NCBI RefSeq assembly: GCF_025766255.1
Contig: NW_026516712.1
Coordinates: forward strand, 124,001-188,000
DNA length: 64,000 nt
Source: Zychaea mexicana
Taxonomy: Eukaryota > Mucoromycota > Mucoromycetes > Mucorales > Lichtheimiaceae
Direction of reading: 5' to 3'
The position numbers and the translations under genes are program-made. Within the stretch, counting starts at the first letter, position 1; each line of letters begins with the position of its first letter. This document shows, piece after piece, positions 1 through 10,993 of this stretch. A model generated the notes under the pieces. The model made no database searches. It had not been told where the DNA came from and worked only from the letters and a program-made list of their open reading frames with translations.

Positions 1-2519
1 AGTCATCATCATCATCATCATCACTACCAGCCACGGTATCGCTACTACCAACCATGCAGCGCCACTGATATTGACGATCTCATCTATGGTCCAGCAATCA
101 CAATGGCCCTGAGTGAGCGTAGTATCTTTGCTCCATTCGACCAAGGCCCTTCCACAATGTTGATCCACATACCCGCAAGTTCAAAAAAACCTTCTTCTTC
201 TTCTTCTTCCTATTACTCCTCCTCCTCCTCTAGCTCCTGTCGTCGTAGCATGCGTCGTCTGTCTTCTTCAGCCTCTTCTATATCATCGCTGCTTTATGCG
301 AGTCTGTATGATCCGCTAGAAACCACGACCAAAGAGCCTCTACAGCCAAACGACGATCCCATGACTGCCGTCAATAACAGCGACGATGGAGGCAGCAACA
401 GCAGCAGTAGCAGTAGCAGCAGTAGTAGTCGAAGTAGTAGTGGCTCGTCCTTGTCCACAACCAAGGCCGTCAATCATCCGGCTACTACTACTACTACTAT
501 TACTAGTACTACACCTTTGCAAAGGTATTTGACAAAAGAAACTTCTTGTCCCCCCCCCTTTACCCCACCCCAATTCAATCACTCTTTTTTGTTGTAATGT
601 TTCGATCCCAACTGACAAGGTGCGTTACTGATGTTAGACGTAGCACTACTACCACGCCGTTCAATACCTGTAGCAAGCCCGTGACCACCACCACCACCAC
701 CACTACTACTTCCAGCAACAACGCCACAACAACGGTCAATCACCATCACCCACAAGAATTATTCCAGCACCATCCTCATCCACTTCATCATCATCATCAT
801 CAGCAGCAGCAACAGCAATACCCGTGCTACTACCAACTTCCGCCTCCACCTCCGCAATACGCGTACTACCATCATCCTCATTACTATCATCCTTCTTACA
901 GCTACCAGGTTCAACAACAACAACACGCACCCCATCCTCCACCACCCATGATGACCACAAGTCCTACTGCTTCGAGCGCATCATCTACCTCCGTAGCCGA
1001 CCTGACATCGTCTGTTGCCACCACCACCGCCAGCGCAACCATTGCAACGATGACCAACACGGACCATCCGTATGCAAACAACGCGGGTCGCACAGACCCA
1101 GAAGAGTTGCTTGCGGATGACCTGCACCGTCGCGCATCTACAATCTCCGACGCTGTAACCACAGCCTCTTCTGCAGAAATATGTCGTCGCTTCAGTAACG
1201 GTAGCACCAGCAGCACCGCTGCTTCAAGTATGGTGACGTTACCTAGTGTGGAGGAGAAGCCGACGTGTGTTGCTTCACCTGCTGTTCTCAGTAGTTGTAC
1301 GAGTACTAGTAGTACGGGTGGTAAGCTTGTTTTGGGGTCTATTGAATATTCTTAATTACTTTTTAAGAGTGCATCTATATGTATGTGAGTGTTAATCCAA
1401 ATATTTCTGCATGGGGCTTGCAGCAGTAGCGGCGGCAGCAGTAGCTAATACTACAACAACTTCCGTTGTCAGTCCCTTGGTAACGCCGCCACCTCCGCAA
1501 CCGCAAGAAGAAGAGGAGGAGCGTAAACAACAACAACAACAACAACAACCCGTTTCCTCAGCTGCGTCATCTTCACCATCACCTGATCCTGTTCATGATG
1601 CTATGATGGATGACGACGTTGAAACCGCCACTCCTCTTCCTACTACTAGCAGCACAACCTCCGAGCAAACAATGCCACGCGTGTCCGCTGAAAATGAAGG
1701 AGAAAACGACAAAGAGGTCGTCAAAGACAAGGATCTGTCAATAAAAGTGAATCAAGACGATGATGATGCTGTTACAGTCGAGGAAGACGACGACGACGAC
1801 GAACTACCGATTTGGGCGGACCCCGACCGCGTACGCGAGAATCCGACACGCTACGCCTACGTCAAGACATACATGGACAAACACACTATTCCGAAAACAT
1901 CCGCCATGCCATTGCCCAACGTCTGCACATTCTACTTTAGCGAGACGAATGCGAGCAAGGGCCAAAAGACGGCCAACTACATGTCGACGGTGCGGCCCTT
2001 GTTTGATTGCCAGACGGTGTGGGACTTTTCGTCGCGCTGGCGACACTACAAAATGCTGCAACGGCGTCGTCCGTCGCAAATGGCAAACAACCAGAACCTG
2101 TATTGTTTCGTAAAAGGCGTGGCACCCATGTGGGAAGACAGTGTCAATAGGGAGGGTGGCCGGTTGACGACGCTGTGTCCCAACAGGGCTGATCTGGACG
2201 ACTTGTTTGATTGGGTGCTCGCCTCGTTTGTCGGTGGCAAGTTGACTAAAGACGGCATGGTCGGTCTGGTCTTGTCCAAGCGAAGCCGGGGTGATCGGAT
2301 CGAGTTGTGGCTAGATGGCTCTGCGTCGGTGGATACGATGCCTGCACTCAAGTATGTGACACACAACCCATTGACTACTGTTACCCCATGTTGATCTATA
2401 CTGACTTGTTTTCTCTCTTTCTCTCTCTCTCTCTCAGGGCCCAGCTGTGTCAATACCTGCCAGAGCATCTGTGCGCTTTGGTGAACGCATCTCGCTACAA
2501 AAAACACTTTGACAAGTAA
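1..2519 (+). CDS. eIF4E-family cap-binding protein with very long low-complexity N-terminus (5' partial)
   Basis: Four exons can be joined in frame: <1-524, 644-1320 (or from 638), 1424-2351 and 2438-2519, giving 736 codons with the frame open at the left edge, so the true start is outside the window. The first roughly 525 residues are Ser-, His-, Gln-, Thr- and Pro-rich runs followed by an acidic stretch. An eIF4E fold follows (about 540-736). Seen: a VW..F block matching the eIF4G/4E-BP-contacting Trp73 region, PMWED matching cap-binding Trp102/Glu103, and IELW matching Trp166. No Trp lies where human Trp56 is expected; the nearest aromatic is a Tyr in KTANYM. That recalls class II (4EHP-type) members, which replace Trp56. 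The role is inferred to be mRNA 5'-cap binding in translation or repression. The family is clear; the subclass is tentative. Confidence 0.85.
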
Positions 2520-3315
2520 AATACGTCGTATCATAGTCATTATTCCCCCCCACACCACACACCCCTTGTTCTTCTTCTCTGTCTTTACCTGTAAACAAAC
2601 CATGTACAAAAGAAACCTTTCTCTTCGTAAATATATTCGTCAACCCAACAGAGTCATGCTATGCCATGTACTACATGCAGCAGCAGCAGCAGCAGCAAGG
2701 GCTGTGCTATCATGATTTGAATGCTGTTCTTTCACTCACTGCGGGATCCACGGGCACACACACATACATACAGGACATACATGCACTATCATTTACGCAT
2801 CATAGTACACCATCCCATCGGGGCAACAAACAAGTGCGTGGGCGTATGCTACTTATTTAGCACAGGGCTCCATTACTACACACCAAAAGATGCAGAGAGC
2901 AACCTTATTCAATTTAAGCACATTGATATGCGCACACACACACACACACACACTCGAGTCCTGCAAGTAGGGTGGATATCTACACAGCAGCTTCTATATC
3001 TTGTCCAACAACAGGACATCAAAGACATAGATGCACATGCACTTTTGCATATCCATGACTGAACGTATCATGGATGAACGAATGACACAGATAAGTTCCA
3101 ACTCTCCCAAAACGAAAGTATGGAGAAACCATTAATGGTGCTCTCGCCGCGCCAAAAAGGACGATGCTTGTATTATCAAGAAAGAAACAAAGCTTTGGTG
3201 TTGGTTGATATATTAAAAAAAAGGTGATGTGAAATGTCCACACTATTTTGACGTGCAGATAAGCAGGGAAAATGGATTATGTACAGCTCGTTAATTTTCT
3301 TTTTTTTTTTTCATC

Positions 3316-3356
<41 letters not shown>

Positions 3357-3454
3357 GTTTGCTTTTGTTATGTTTTCGATTGGATGTGGAGGGGGTTGTA
3401 GTGTACATTTTGTGGTTTGATTTCTCCAAAAAAAAGTAGAAAGAAGAAGGATGA
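2520..3454. repeat. Intergenic region with microsatellites
   Basis: No supported gene lies between the converging eIF4E-like and RRM genes. The stretch holds (CAG)6 at 2678-2695, a CA tract at about 2932-2952 and a long (TA)n at 3320-3353. Short open frames here are built from these repeats. Confidence 0.7.
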
Positions 3455-3926
3455 TTACTTCTTTTCAGCAGCCTTGGGAGCAGCAGCAGCAGCAGCAGCA
3501 GCTTCCTTCTTTTCAGCGGGCTTGGGCGATTCCTTCTTCTCGGCGGCCTTGGGAGAAGCAGGTGCATCCTTCTTTTCGGCAGTCTTGGGAGCAGCAGCAG
3601 CAGCAGTAGCAGCAGGTGCAGCTTCCTTCTTTTCGGCAGTCTTGGGAGCAGCAGCAGTAGTAGTAGCAGGTGCAGCTTCCTTCTTTTCCGCAGTCTTGGG
3701 AGCAGCAGCAGTAGCAGCAGGTGCAACTTCCTTCTTTTCGACAGTCTTGGGAGCAGCAGCAGCAGCTTCCTTCTTTTCCACAGCGGCGGCAGGAGCAGGA
3801 GTGGCAGCATCCTTCTTTTCAGCTGGCTTGCTAGGTGCTGCTACCGCTTCCTTCTTTTCAGTCTTGGGCTCTTCCTTCTTTTCGGTCTTTGGAGTTTCGA
3901 CAGCGGCAGCAGTAACAGTGCTTGTG

Positions 3927-3957
<31 letters not shown>

Positions 3958-5523
3958 ACTCATCTTGCTCCTTTGCTGGAGCAGCAGCAGGACGCTCAGA
4001 CATGGCCACCTTCAAGTAGATAGCGCGGCCTTCCAATTCCACATCCTTGACCGTATCCAAGACGCGTTTCTGCTCATCTTCGGATTCAAGGTCAACGAAA
4101 CCATAACCCTTGGAGCGACCACTAACAGAATGACATTTCAAACATAGGGTCAGTTGGCGCTTATCATGCAACAAAGGCTCTCTCTCTCTCTCCCTCTCCA
4201 CATACACACGCACACACAGACTTTCCCCCCCCCACCGTCCTTTGGAACATCCCCCCCCCGGAAAGAACAACAACATTGATGCAACTTTACTTTTTCATAC
4301 GAGCCACTTGCGCAGATTTAACCTTGTACTCCTTGAAAACGGCTAAAAGGGCCTCGTCGGTGGTCGCATAGGGAATGTTGGCAACAAACACAGTGGTCTT
4401 GGAAGGCTCGGCAGGTGGACGCTCGGCCTTTTCAGCAGCGGCCTTGCGACGGCGCACACGACGGCTCTTTTTCTTTTGGCTTTCGTCTTGCTTTGCCTCT
4501 TCACCCTTGGCATCAGCAGTGGCGGCAACCTTGTTGGCCTCACTGCCTTCGACTGCTGCAGAATCATCATCAGCAGAGGAGGTGTTGGCAGCAGCAGCAG
4601 CAGCAGCCTTCTTTCTGGCAGCACGGGACTTGCGAGCCGAGCGACGACGCTACAAAGCAGACACAAAGAAAAAAAATAAAAGTCAGGAGATTGTTGATTA
4701 CGTTTCATAGATGGGATTTTTAAACGACTCGGCCAGACGCGCGTATATGGCATACACGTAGAATAAGGGATTGTGGCAAGAGAGAGAGAAAAGAGAAAGA
4801 GGAGGGAGGGAGGTGGTGGGAAGGACACTTACAGCCTTGCGAGGACGAGGTTGTTTCTCGCCTTCATCCTCAGACGAGGTCGTTGTCTGCTCTTGCTTCT
4901 TCTCGACATGGGCCTTGGGCTTGGCGACTTCGACGTTCACCTCACGGCCCTCGAGTTCCTTCTTGTTCAGCTCCTTTCTTGCCTTTTCAGCCTCTGCAGC
5001 AGTCTCAAAGGCTACAAAGCCATAGCCAAGCGAACGGCGACCATGCATGATAATGGTAGCTTCCGTGCTATTTGTTTTGGTGAAAAGAAAAAAAAAAAAA
5101 GGAAGCCTTGTCATTATCTCTCTTTCTCCACTTTTCCAAAAGATTCTGTTCGTTTCCAATGTATTCAAATAAAAGAAATAGTTACACTTTGCCGGCACTT
5201 TCAAAAAACTTGGTCAGAGCCTCTTGACTGGTCTTGAACGGCAAGTTTCCGACAAAAACCTTATAGATGACCAAAAAAAAAAAAAAAAAAAGAGGTGACA
5301 AAATGAGTTTAGCGAGTGTGTTGCCATGGTGACGAGCAAAAAAAGATGATGACAACTTAAAAGTCCAAGGAATGAAAGAATTTACCTTGTTATCTTCAAC
5401 CAGCTCAGTTGTAGCAGCAGCACTACTCACACCATTCGTGGTGGGCTTGTTGGTTGTGTTCTCAGGAGCGGTTGGGGCAGCGTCGACAATCGGCTGCTGC
5501 TTTTGTTCAGTCGTGGCGGCCAT
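3455..5523 (-). CDS. Two-RRM RNA-binding protein with Ala/Lys/Glu-rich tail
   Basis: Five exons join cleanly: 5523-5386, 5259-5186, 5067-4833, 4649-4291 and 4121-3455, for 490 residues. RRM1 (about 47-122) has RNP2 VFVGNL and RNP1 LGYGFVAF; RRM2 (about 234-310) has RNP2 VFVANI and RNP1 KGYGFVDL. Between them is an Arg/Lys- and acid-rich linker with RRVRRRK-type basic clusters. The last 170 or so residues are irregular repeats of the type APKTAEKKEAA, resembling histone H1 or nucleolin-like tails. The family binds single-stranded RNA. The basic/acidic linker and tail suggest nuclear or nucleolar RNP work, but no specific orthologue is claimed. The start is the ATG at 5523, with no better upstream choice. 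All introns are GT-AG, and intron positions inside both RRMs preserve the fold. Confidence 0.88.
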
Positions 5524-7825
5524 GACGAACAGTGGACAATGGAATCAAATAACTTAAAGATAGAATAAAAACGGAAAAGAAAGAAACTCTTTTTGTCGAG
5601 CAAAAAGTTGAATGATTTTTTGGGGAATGAACAAGAGAGGAAAAGTTAATGTCACAGAACAAAGATGTTGAGGAAAAAAAGAAAATCGAATACCCGAGGG
5701 TGGGGGGGTTGATGGTTCTTACTGCTTTGGCTACTGCAAGTTTCGAAGAGCGCGCGTACTATTATAAACTTCTTACTGTTTGGGCGCTACGTTACGCGTA
5801 TAGTACACACATCGCGCAAGGAATTTTGATTGGGTAGCAGGCTCTGTTTGGCCTCGAACAAGTTCAACACGGTGTTACAAAAAAAAAATACGCTTCTCAC
5901 TGCTGCGCAACTTGAGTAGCCCTTGCTTTTTGTTCCGAGGCCCCCACCCCCCTTGTTTAACTATGGAAAATTTTTGACAGGTCTCTGTAGAATCACCATA
6001 GCAACCAGCTTCCTCCTAAAAGAGATGGTCTACTGTGCGGCTCATCTCGAGTCATCTTTCATAAGCAACAGGAATGCTACTGGCAATCCGGCATCCCTAT
6101 TTTTGGAATAACACATGTCTTGCTACCTGGCGGGGGGAGTTTTTATTCTTTCCATCGGAAAACCCGTGCCGACGTTTTTGCGGATTCATGCCTTTTCGAT
6201 TTTAGCCAACCCATGCGAATTCATGCACGTTTTTTCTGTTCCTGAAATACCCACGTTTAGATTTACAACAGTATCAAAGATGAGGGGAGTCACGCGTCAA
6301 GCTTTAAATCTATATGATGCTACCACGTTGGCCTTACACATTTCGTTTTTATTTTCGTGATGGAGGAAGAAGCACTTCGACGGGGAATGATGGTGCGTAA
6401 CAGTGATCTTGGCAAACCAAGTTTAGTGCAACTTGAAAGACAACATCCTACATGGATACCGGAGCTGAGTTCCGGCTGCTGTAAAGTCAAAAGTGGACAT
6501 CATGTCGGATATATGGAAATAACCATCCAAACAATGAAGACTGTATGGCGGTTGTATTAGTGCTACGTACGCATCATTGGCATATCGAATCCAACCCCAA
6601 AAGAACAAGTGTCAAATCGCTCTCGGAAATAGATTACCTAGTACCTCTTTCGATCTTTTTTGTATTAACCGCAACATACCTGAACAGTTACTCTCAAGCG
6701 AGTGTGGGGGACAAACAATGACCTTACTACGAGGCCCAGAGGGTTTTATTAAGTTTAATAATTGAGAGACTTTCTCTGTAGTGTTGATTGATCTTACCTA
6801 GCATAAAACCATCGCTCTCTCTCTCTCTCTCTCTCTATATTACTCGAACCTGAGACTGTGGTCACATCTAACAATATTGCCTTTCGATTCCGCTACCACA
6901 GTATCCTCAACTTCCCAACAGACTTGGATAGAGTACTTATTATACAATCTACATGCCAATGTAGTTCGCACAGGGTTTCTGTCATCATTGCCTCTCTTCT
7001 GTCCTATAACTGCAGCTTACTTTATATGTATCAGTTACAGGCAATCGCTTACGTAGCTCGGAATGATATCCAGTGCAATCTGTTAATTTAAGAGAGAGAA
7101 CACGCTAACGTATGATGCTACTACGTAACAATACGCGATAGAATTTTCTTTCGCGTATGCATGATACTTTGTGATCAATGCAGGTTAAGCAAAGACCAAC
7201 AGCAAAATCATCATCATTGCGTAAATGACAGTTAATACTATTTTCATTGTTCAGGTTTTCGCAAAAGTAGAAGCTGTCAAAGTCTCCGAGTTCATAGCTA
7301 TAGCAACAAAGGTTCGAGTGGCTGGTTTCGCGCAATACCATTGGTGGTAGATTCGCTCTTTAAATTTGCCTCTGAAAATAAAAAACCTTGCGAGAAAAAA
7401 AATTTTGGACCACGTATCTTTTTTTTTTCTCAAAGGTAAAGATTTTTTTTTTTTGCGCTTTTAGACATGAAAACGCTGTATTGGGGAAATAAAACGAGAG
7501 AGAGCAAAAGGATGAACTTATTAGTTATATTGGAGCTGTCAGAAACACCTTGGTGAAGCAACTATACCGCAACAACTGAAACTCTCTCTGTTTTGTTTTT
7601 TCCTTCTTACTACACGTTGTCTGAGGGAAAAGAAGAAAAAAAACGCGTAGAAGTGAAGCAAGCTAACTTTATCATTGTTTCGTCTAGTAGGTGAAAGAAG
7701 GAAGAAAATCTGACTCTGTGGGACATCCTATGGATGTTTCCAGTTTAAATTAGAAGAGAAAAGAAAGTCTTTTATAAATAAAATGAAAGCTCTATTTTAC
7801 TGTATTCACATCTTCCTTTGCCTTA
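5524..7825. other. Gene-poor intergenic stretch
   Basis: About 2.3 kb between the RRM gene start and the transposon. Only scattered open frames under 82 codons occur, without recognisable domains. A (CT)n microsatellite lies at 6815-6836 and A/T homopolymers near 7420-7455. Nothing else is supported. Confidence 0.6.
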
Positions 7826-7855
7826 GAGCATCCCCAGCGGTTGTGCCAAATCCCA
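7826..7855 (+). repeat. Left terminal inverted repeat of Harbinger element
   Basis: Thirty bases identical to the reverse complement of 12974-13003 and preceded by TTA. A second CCCAGCGG motif lies just inside at about 7889, a possible subterminal transposase-binding repeat. Confidence 0.93.
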
Positions 7856-8035
7856 AATTTGAAATTTAGAATAGAATTTTTTTATTCCCAGCGGTCATTC
7901 TATTTCCAAATGCCAATTCTCAAATTTGGGGATCAGCATTGGAAAAATATATAGCAAATTTGAAACGCGCGTTTCAAAATTGAAATCAGGGCGTGCATAT
8001 TATTAAAGTCTTCTTCAAACAAAATCTCGAACAAG

Positions 8036-8985
8036 ATGTCTGACATTAACACCACCAATCCCACCACCAACTCCACTCGAGGCTTTGGTTGGACTGTTGA
8101 AGAGGATACGTTGCTGTGCAAGGCTTGGGTTGATAAGACTGTGAACAGTGCACAAGGCACGGATCAGCGTAGCGGTCTCAAGCCCAATGAGTCGGGTTTT
8201 TGGAAGGACGTACATGATGAGTTCATTTCGAAAGGAGGCGATATAACCCGCCGAAGTACCCCTGGCTCTATGTTGAGCAGATGGGTTAACATCCAAAGAG
8301 AAGTGGCTCGGTTGTGTGGCTGTTTAGTGTAGGTCACAGCACGACAAGGAAGTGGTCAGAATGATATGTCATTGGTAAATAAACATTTATCCTAACAGCA
8401 CTACCACAATTACAAATATTTACATTGATTGTCATCGTGTAGCTCGACCTTGCAAAAGACTTGTTCAGGCAAACATCGCCAACGAAGAAGGCTCGCTTCA
8501 AGCTTGACCATTGCTACAAGCTCCTCCATAACCAGCCAAAGTTCTTGGTCCGTTACGTGGAGAAGACAACTGGCAATAGTGTCCCTGCCGAAGGAGGTGA
8601 AGCTCGTCCAGTTGGTCGCAAGCAAGCCAAGAAGCAAGAGCAAGAGGCTTCTCACAAGCGTAAACGTGACGAACACAACGCCGAAGCCTTGGCTCTGCAA
8701 CGAAAGCAGTATTCTCTCGACAGAGAAAGATTCGACATGGAACGAGAGCTTGCTGACAACAACATGATGAGCATGAGTTTGGAAGGCATGGATGAGCTCT
8801 CTCGTGCCTATTTCTTGAAACGCAAGAGACAGGCTCTCAAGAGACTGGAAGAAGCTGAAGCTCGAGCTGAAGCTGAAGCCGAAGCCGAAGTTGAAGTTGA
8901 AGACCATGCTTGTGTCTCACAAGAGGGACAAGATGGATCTGAAAACGAAACAGAAGCAGAAGCAGAAGCGGAAGCGGAAGCGTAA
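8036..8985 (+). pseudogene. Myb/SANT-like (NAM-associated type) transposon protein, one nonsense codon
   Basis: Exon 1 (8036-8374) and exon 2 (8443-8985) join in phase 0 across a GT-AG intron and would give about 294 codons. The N-terminal part (GWTVEEDTLLCKAWV, then a conserved SRWVNIQREVARLCG block) matches the Myb/SANT-like proteins that accompany Harbinger transposases and the plant NAM-associated family. The second exon has the usual KARFKLDHCYKLL block and a charged C-terminus ending in Glu-Ala repeats. One in-frame TAG at 8330-8332 interrupts exon 1, while the same frame continues with family-like sequence for 14 further codons to the donor site. In the superfamily this partner helps the transposase bind DNA and enter the nucleus. 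Here it is a single-mutation pseudogene, unless the stop is suppressed. Confidence 0.8.
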
Positions 8986-9082
8986 GCTACTTATTAATAA
9001 ATGTTTATACAAAAGAACTCATTTGCTTAAAGTCAAAGTACTGTTTGTTCATACTGTTATTTACATGGAAAGAATATATTTT

Positions 9083-10329
9083 TCAGGCACTGTTGCCATG
9101 ATGAGCCCATAAATGTTCAATGAGATCTTTTTTCAGTTGATTGTGAACAGCTTCATCTCTGATCTCACTGTAGCGTTGGAAAAATTCCCTCATCGTGTTA
9201 GGGTTTCTCTCAATTACCAAAGATGGTACAGGCCCTTCACATCTCACTTCCTCGCGTTCTTCAACTTCATCCCGGTCTTCGCGGTCACTCTCAATTATCA
9301 TATTATGCATGATAATGCATGCCTTCATGATAATGGCCAGCTTGTTGAGATCCCAAAGCTTTGCTGGAAGTCGGATCACGGCAAATCTTGCTTGCAGGAT
9401 TCCAAACGCACGTTCAACATCCTTACGCCAAGCTTCTTGCATTCTAGCAAAAAGCTGTATATAAGATGAGTAAAGGGCTCATTGAGTTTTATGGTATCAT
9501 TCTTACCTTCTTCTTTTGCTCGACCGGGTATGAAATTGTGTTGACGAACATTGCCCATGGTGGGTAAATGCCATCAACCAAATAATACCCTTTATCATAT
9601 TCATGACCATTCACAGTGAACTTGATCGCGGGCGTAAGATCAGAGGCAGTGTTGCTGAACAATGGGGATCGGTGGAGGACATTGATGTCGTTTAAGGACC
9701 CCGGAAGGCCAAAATGCGCATGCCATATCCATGTTTCGTAATCGGCCACGGCTTCCAAAATGATCGTAGCGACCTTCACTGTTCTTGAGGATACGGTCGA
9801 GGTCTTCCTTCGTTGGACTTCGAAGGTATTCCTCACCGTGGTTCTCGATCACGCCCTCACAAAAGTACTCCAGGCATTGTAGAGCAGTACTTTCACCGCA
9901 GCGTACATACTCGTCCACTGTGTCAGCCGAGACCCCGTAAGCGAGCTGTCGGATTGCAGCAGTTGCCTTTTGCAAGGGCGTCAATCCAGGTTTCAAAGCG
10001 GCATCGTACTTTTGAGGGAAGTACCAATGCTTTTCTATTAGCCCCTTGAGTATCTTGTCAAATACGTTCCTGGACATGCGGAAACGACGTCTGAACAGAC
10101 TCTCAGGATACACTGGATCATCCGAGAAGTAGTCAGCATAAAGTCTATCATGACCTTCGACGCGACTACGGTTGATAGTTTTGCGACCAGCGACAGAACC
10201 TCCTCTACGTTTTGGTTGCTCTTCGTCTTCGGAATCTTCTTCGAGTGTTTCAATGAAACGTGCCAATGAGCGACGGCGAATGCGTCGTTTGGCATCTTCT
10301 TAGAGCATTCTCTTAAGTTGGTTTTCCAT
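9083..10329 (-). pseudogene. PIF/Harbinger DDE transposase, broken by nonsense codon and internal deletion
   Basis: The ATG at 10329 opens a frame (MENQLKRML) that stops at codon 10 (TAA at 10302-10300) and then continues with normal transposase N-terminal sequence through EDLDRILKNSEGR. At about 9766-9775 the frame jumps directly to ATIILEAVADYETW, so the family segment that normally carries GFPGM and the first catalytic Asp is missing and the frame is shifted. Downstream, SLNDINVL (second Asp) and DVERAFGILQ (catalytic Glu) are present. An intron (9506-9455) joins EQKKK to LFARMQEAW, and the protein ends at 9083. Normal function: cutting and joining of element ends at TWA targets. This copy cannot be active. 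Confidence 0.88.
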
Positions 10330-10410
10330 GTTTTTCTGAAGAATCAAATAAAATAAGTGGGAGAGACAAAAAGGAGTTTTACAGCAAAGTTTAATTTTGG
10401 AACACGAAAT

Positions 10411-10427
10411 TGGCACAACCGCTGGGA
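10411..10427 (-). repeat. Internal copy of part of the terminal repeat
   Basis: The 16 bases at 10411-10426 read as the inverted complement of 7833-7848 in the left terminal repeat and match the right one. They lie just beyond the transposase start, between it and the first tandem array, and could be a subterminal transposase-binding site or the remains of an older element end. Confidence 0.6.
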
Positions 10428-10475
10428 AAATATGTGAATTCTATGGTCCCCCTATGATAACTGACTCCAAATTCA

Positions 10476-10678
10476 AATCGTTCACCCAAATCGTTCACTC
10501 AGACCGTTCACTCAAATCGTTCACTCAAACCGTTCACTCAAACCGTTCACTCAAATCGTTCACTCAAACCGTTCACTCAAATCGTTCACTCAAATCGTTC
10601 ACTCAAACCGTTCACTCAAACCGTTCACTCAAATCGCTCACTCAGACCGTTCACCCACACCGTTCACTCAAACCGTTC
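10476..10678 (+). repeat. Tandem array of 13-bp unit, left copy
   Basis: About 15.6 head-to-tail copies of AAYCGTTCACTCA (Y = T or C), with a few variants. The array ends abruptly against the captured esterase sequence. The same unit in the same orientation forms the larger array next to the right terminal repeat. Confidence 0.92.
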
Positions 10679-10680
10679 TA

Positions 10681-10993
10681 ATTTTCACCGCAGAAGCAGA
10701 CATTTTGCGTGATGAAGGTGAAGACTATGCTCGTCGATTGACCAATGCTGGAGTACCTAATGCCACTGTTCGGGTCATTGGCGCAAGTACGTATTATACT
10801 CTATGTTGAAGCATGCTTCTTCTCTTTGTTACCTTACTACTACAGTGGTGGATTGTGATTACTCATGGTTCCTTCTTGTATGTGCTTAAAAACAGTTCAT
10901 GGATATGCTACTGTTCCTGTTGATACACCGGCGTATAAACAAACCATGGCCATGATTACCAATCAACTGAGTGAAGCTTTTGAGAAAAAGTGA
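10681..10993 (+). pseudogene. Captured 3' end of an alpha/beta-hydrolase (esterase/lipase type) gene
   Basis: Two exon pieces (10681-10786 and 10896-10993) join across a perfect GT-AG intron and read to a natural stop. The peptide has AEADILRDEGEDYA, the family's catalytic-Asp block, then VIGAIHGYATVPVDTP, the catalytic-His block, followed by the amphipathic C-terminal helix. This is the last quarter of an alpha/beta-hydrolase fold-3 enzyme. The nucleophile Ser/GDSAGG part and the oxyanion HGGG part are absent: the frame begins straight after the 13-bp array. It sits inside the Harbinger element between two arrays, so it appears to be a host gene fragment carried by the element. There is no start codon or promoter of its own, so no function is expected. 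Confidence 0.82.

Noticed and set aside
340..618. Minus-strand open frame opposite the eIF4E-like gene
   Set aside because: Shadow of Ser/Thr codon repeats; the plus-strand exons splice in frame into a recognised domain.
3417..4019. 200-codon plus-strand frame rich in Ala/Ser/Phe
   Set aside because: Antisense shadow of the repeat tail of the RRM gene.
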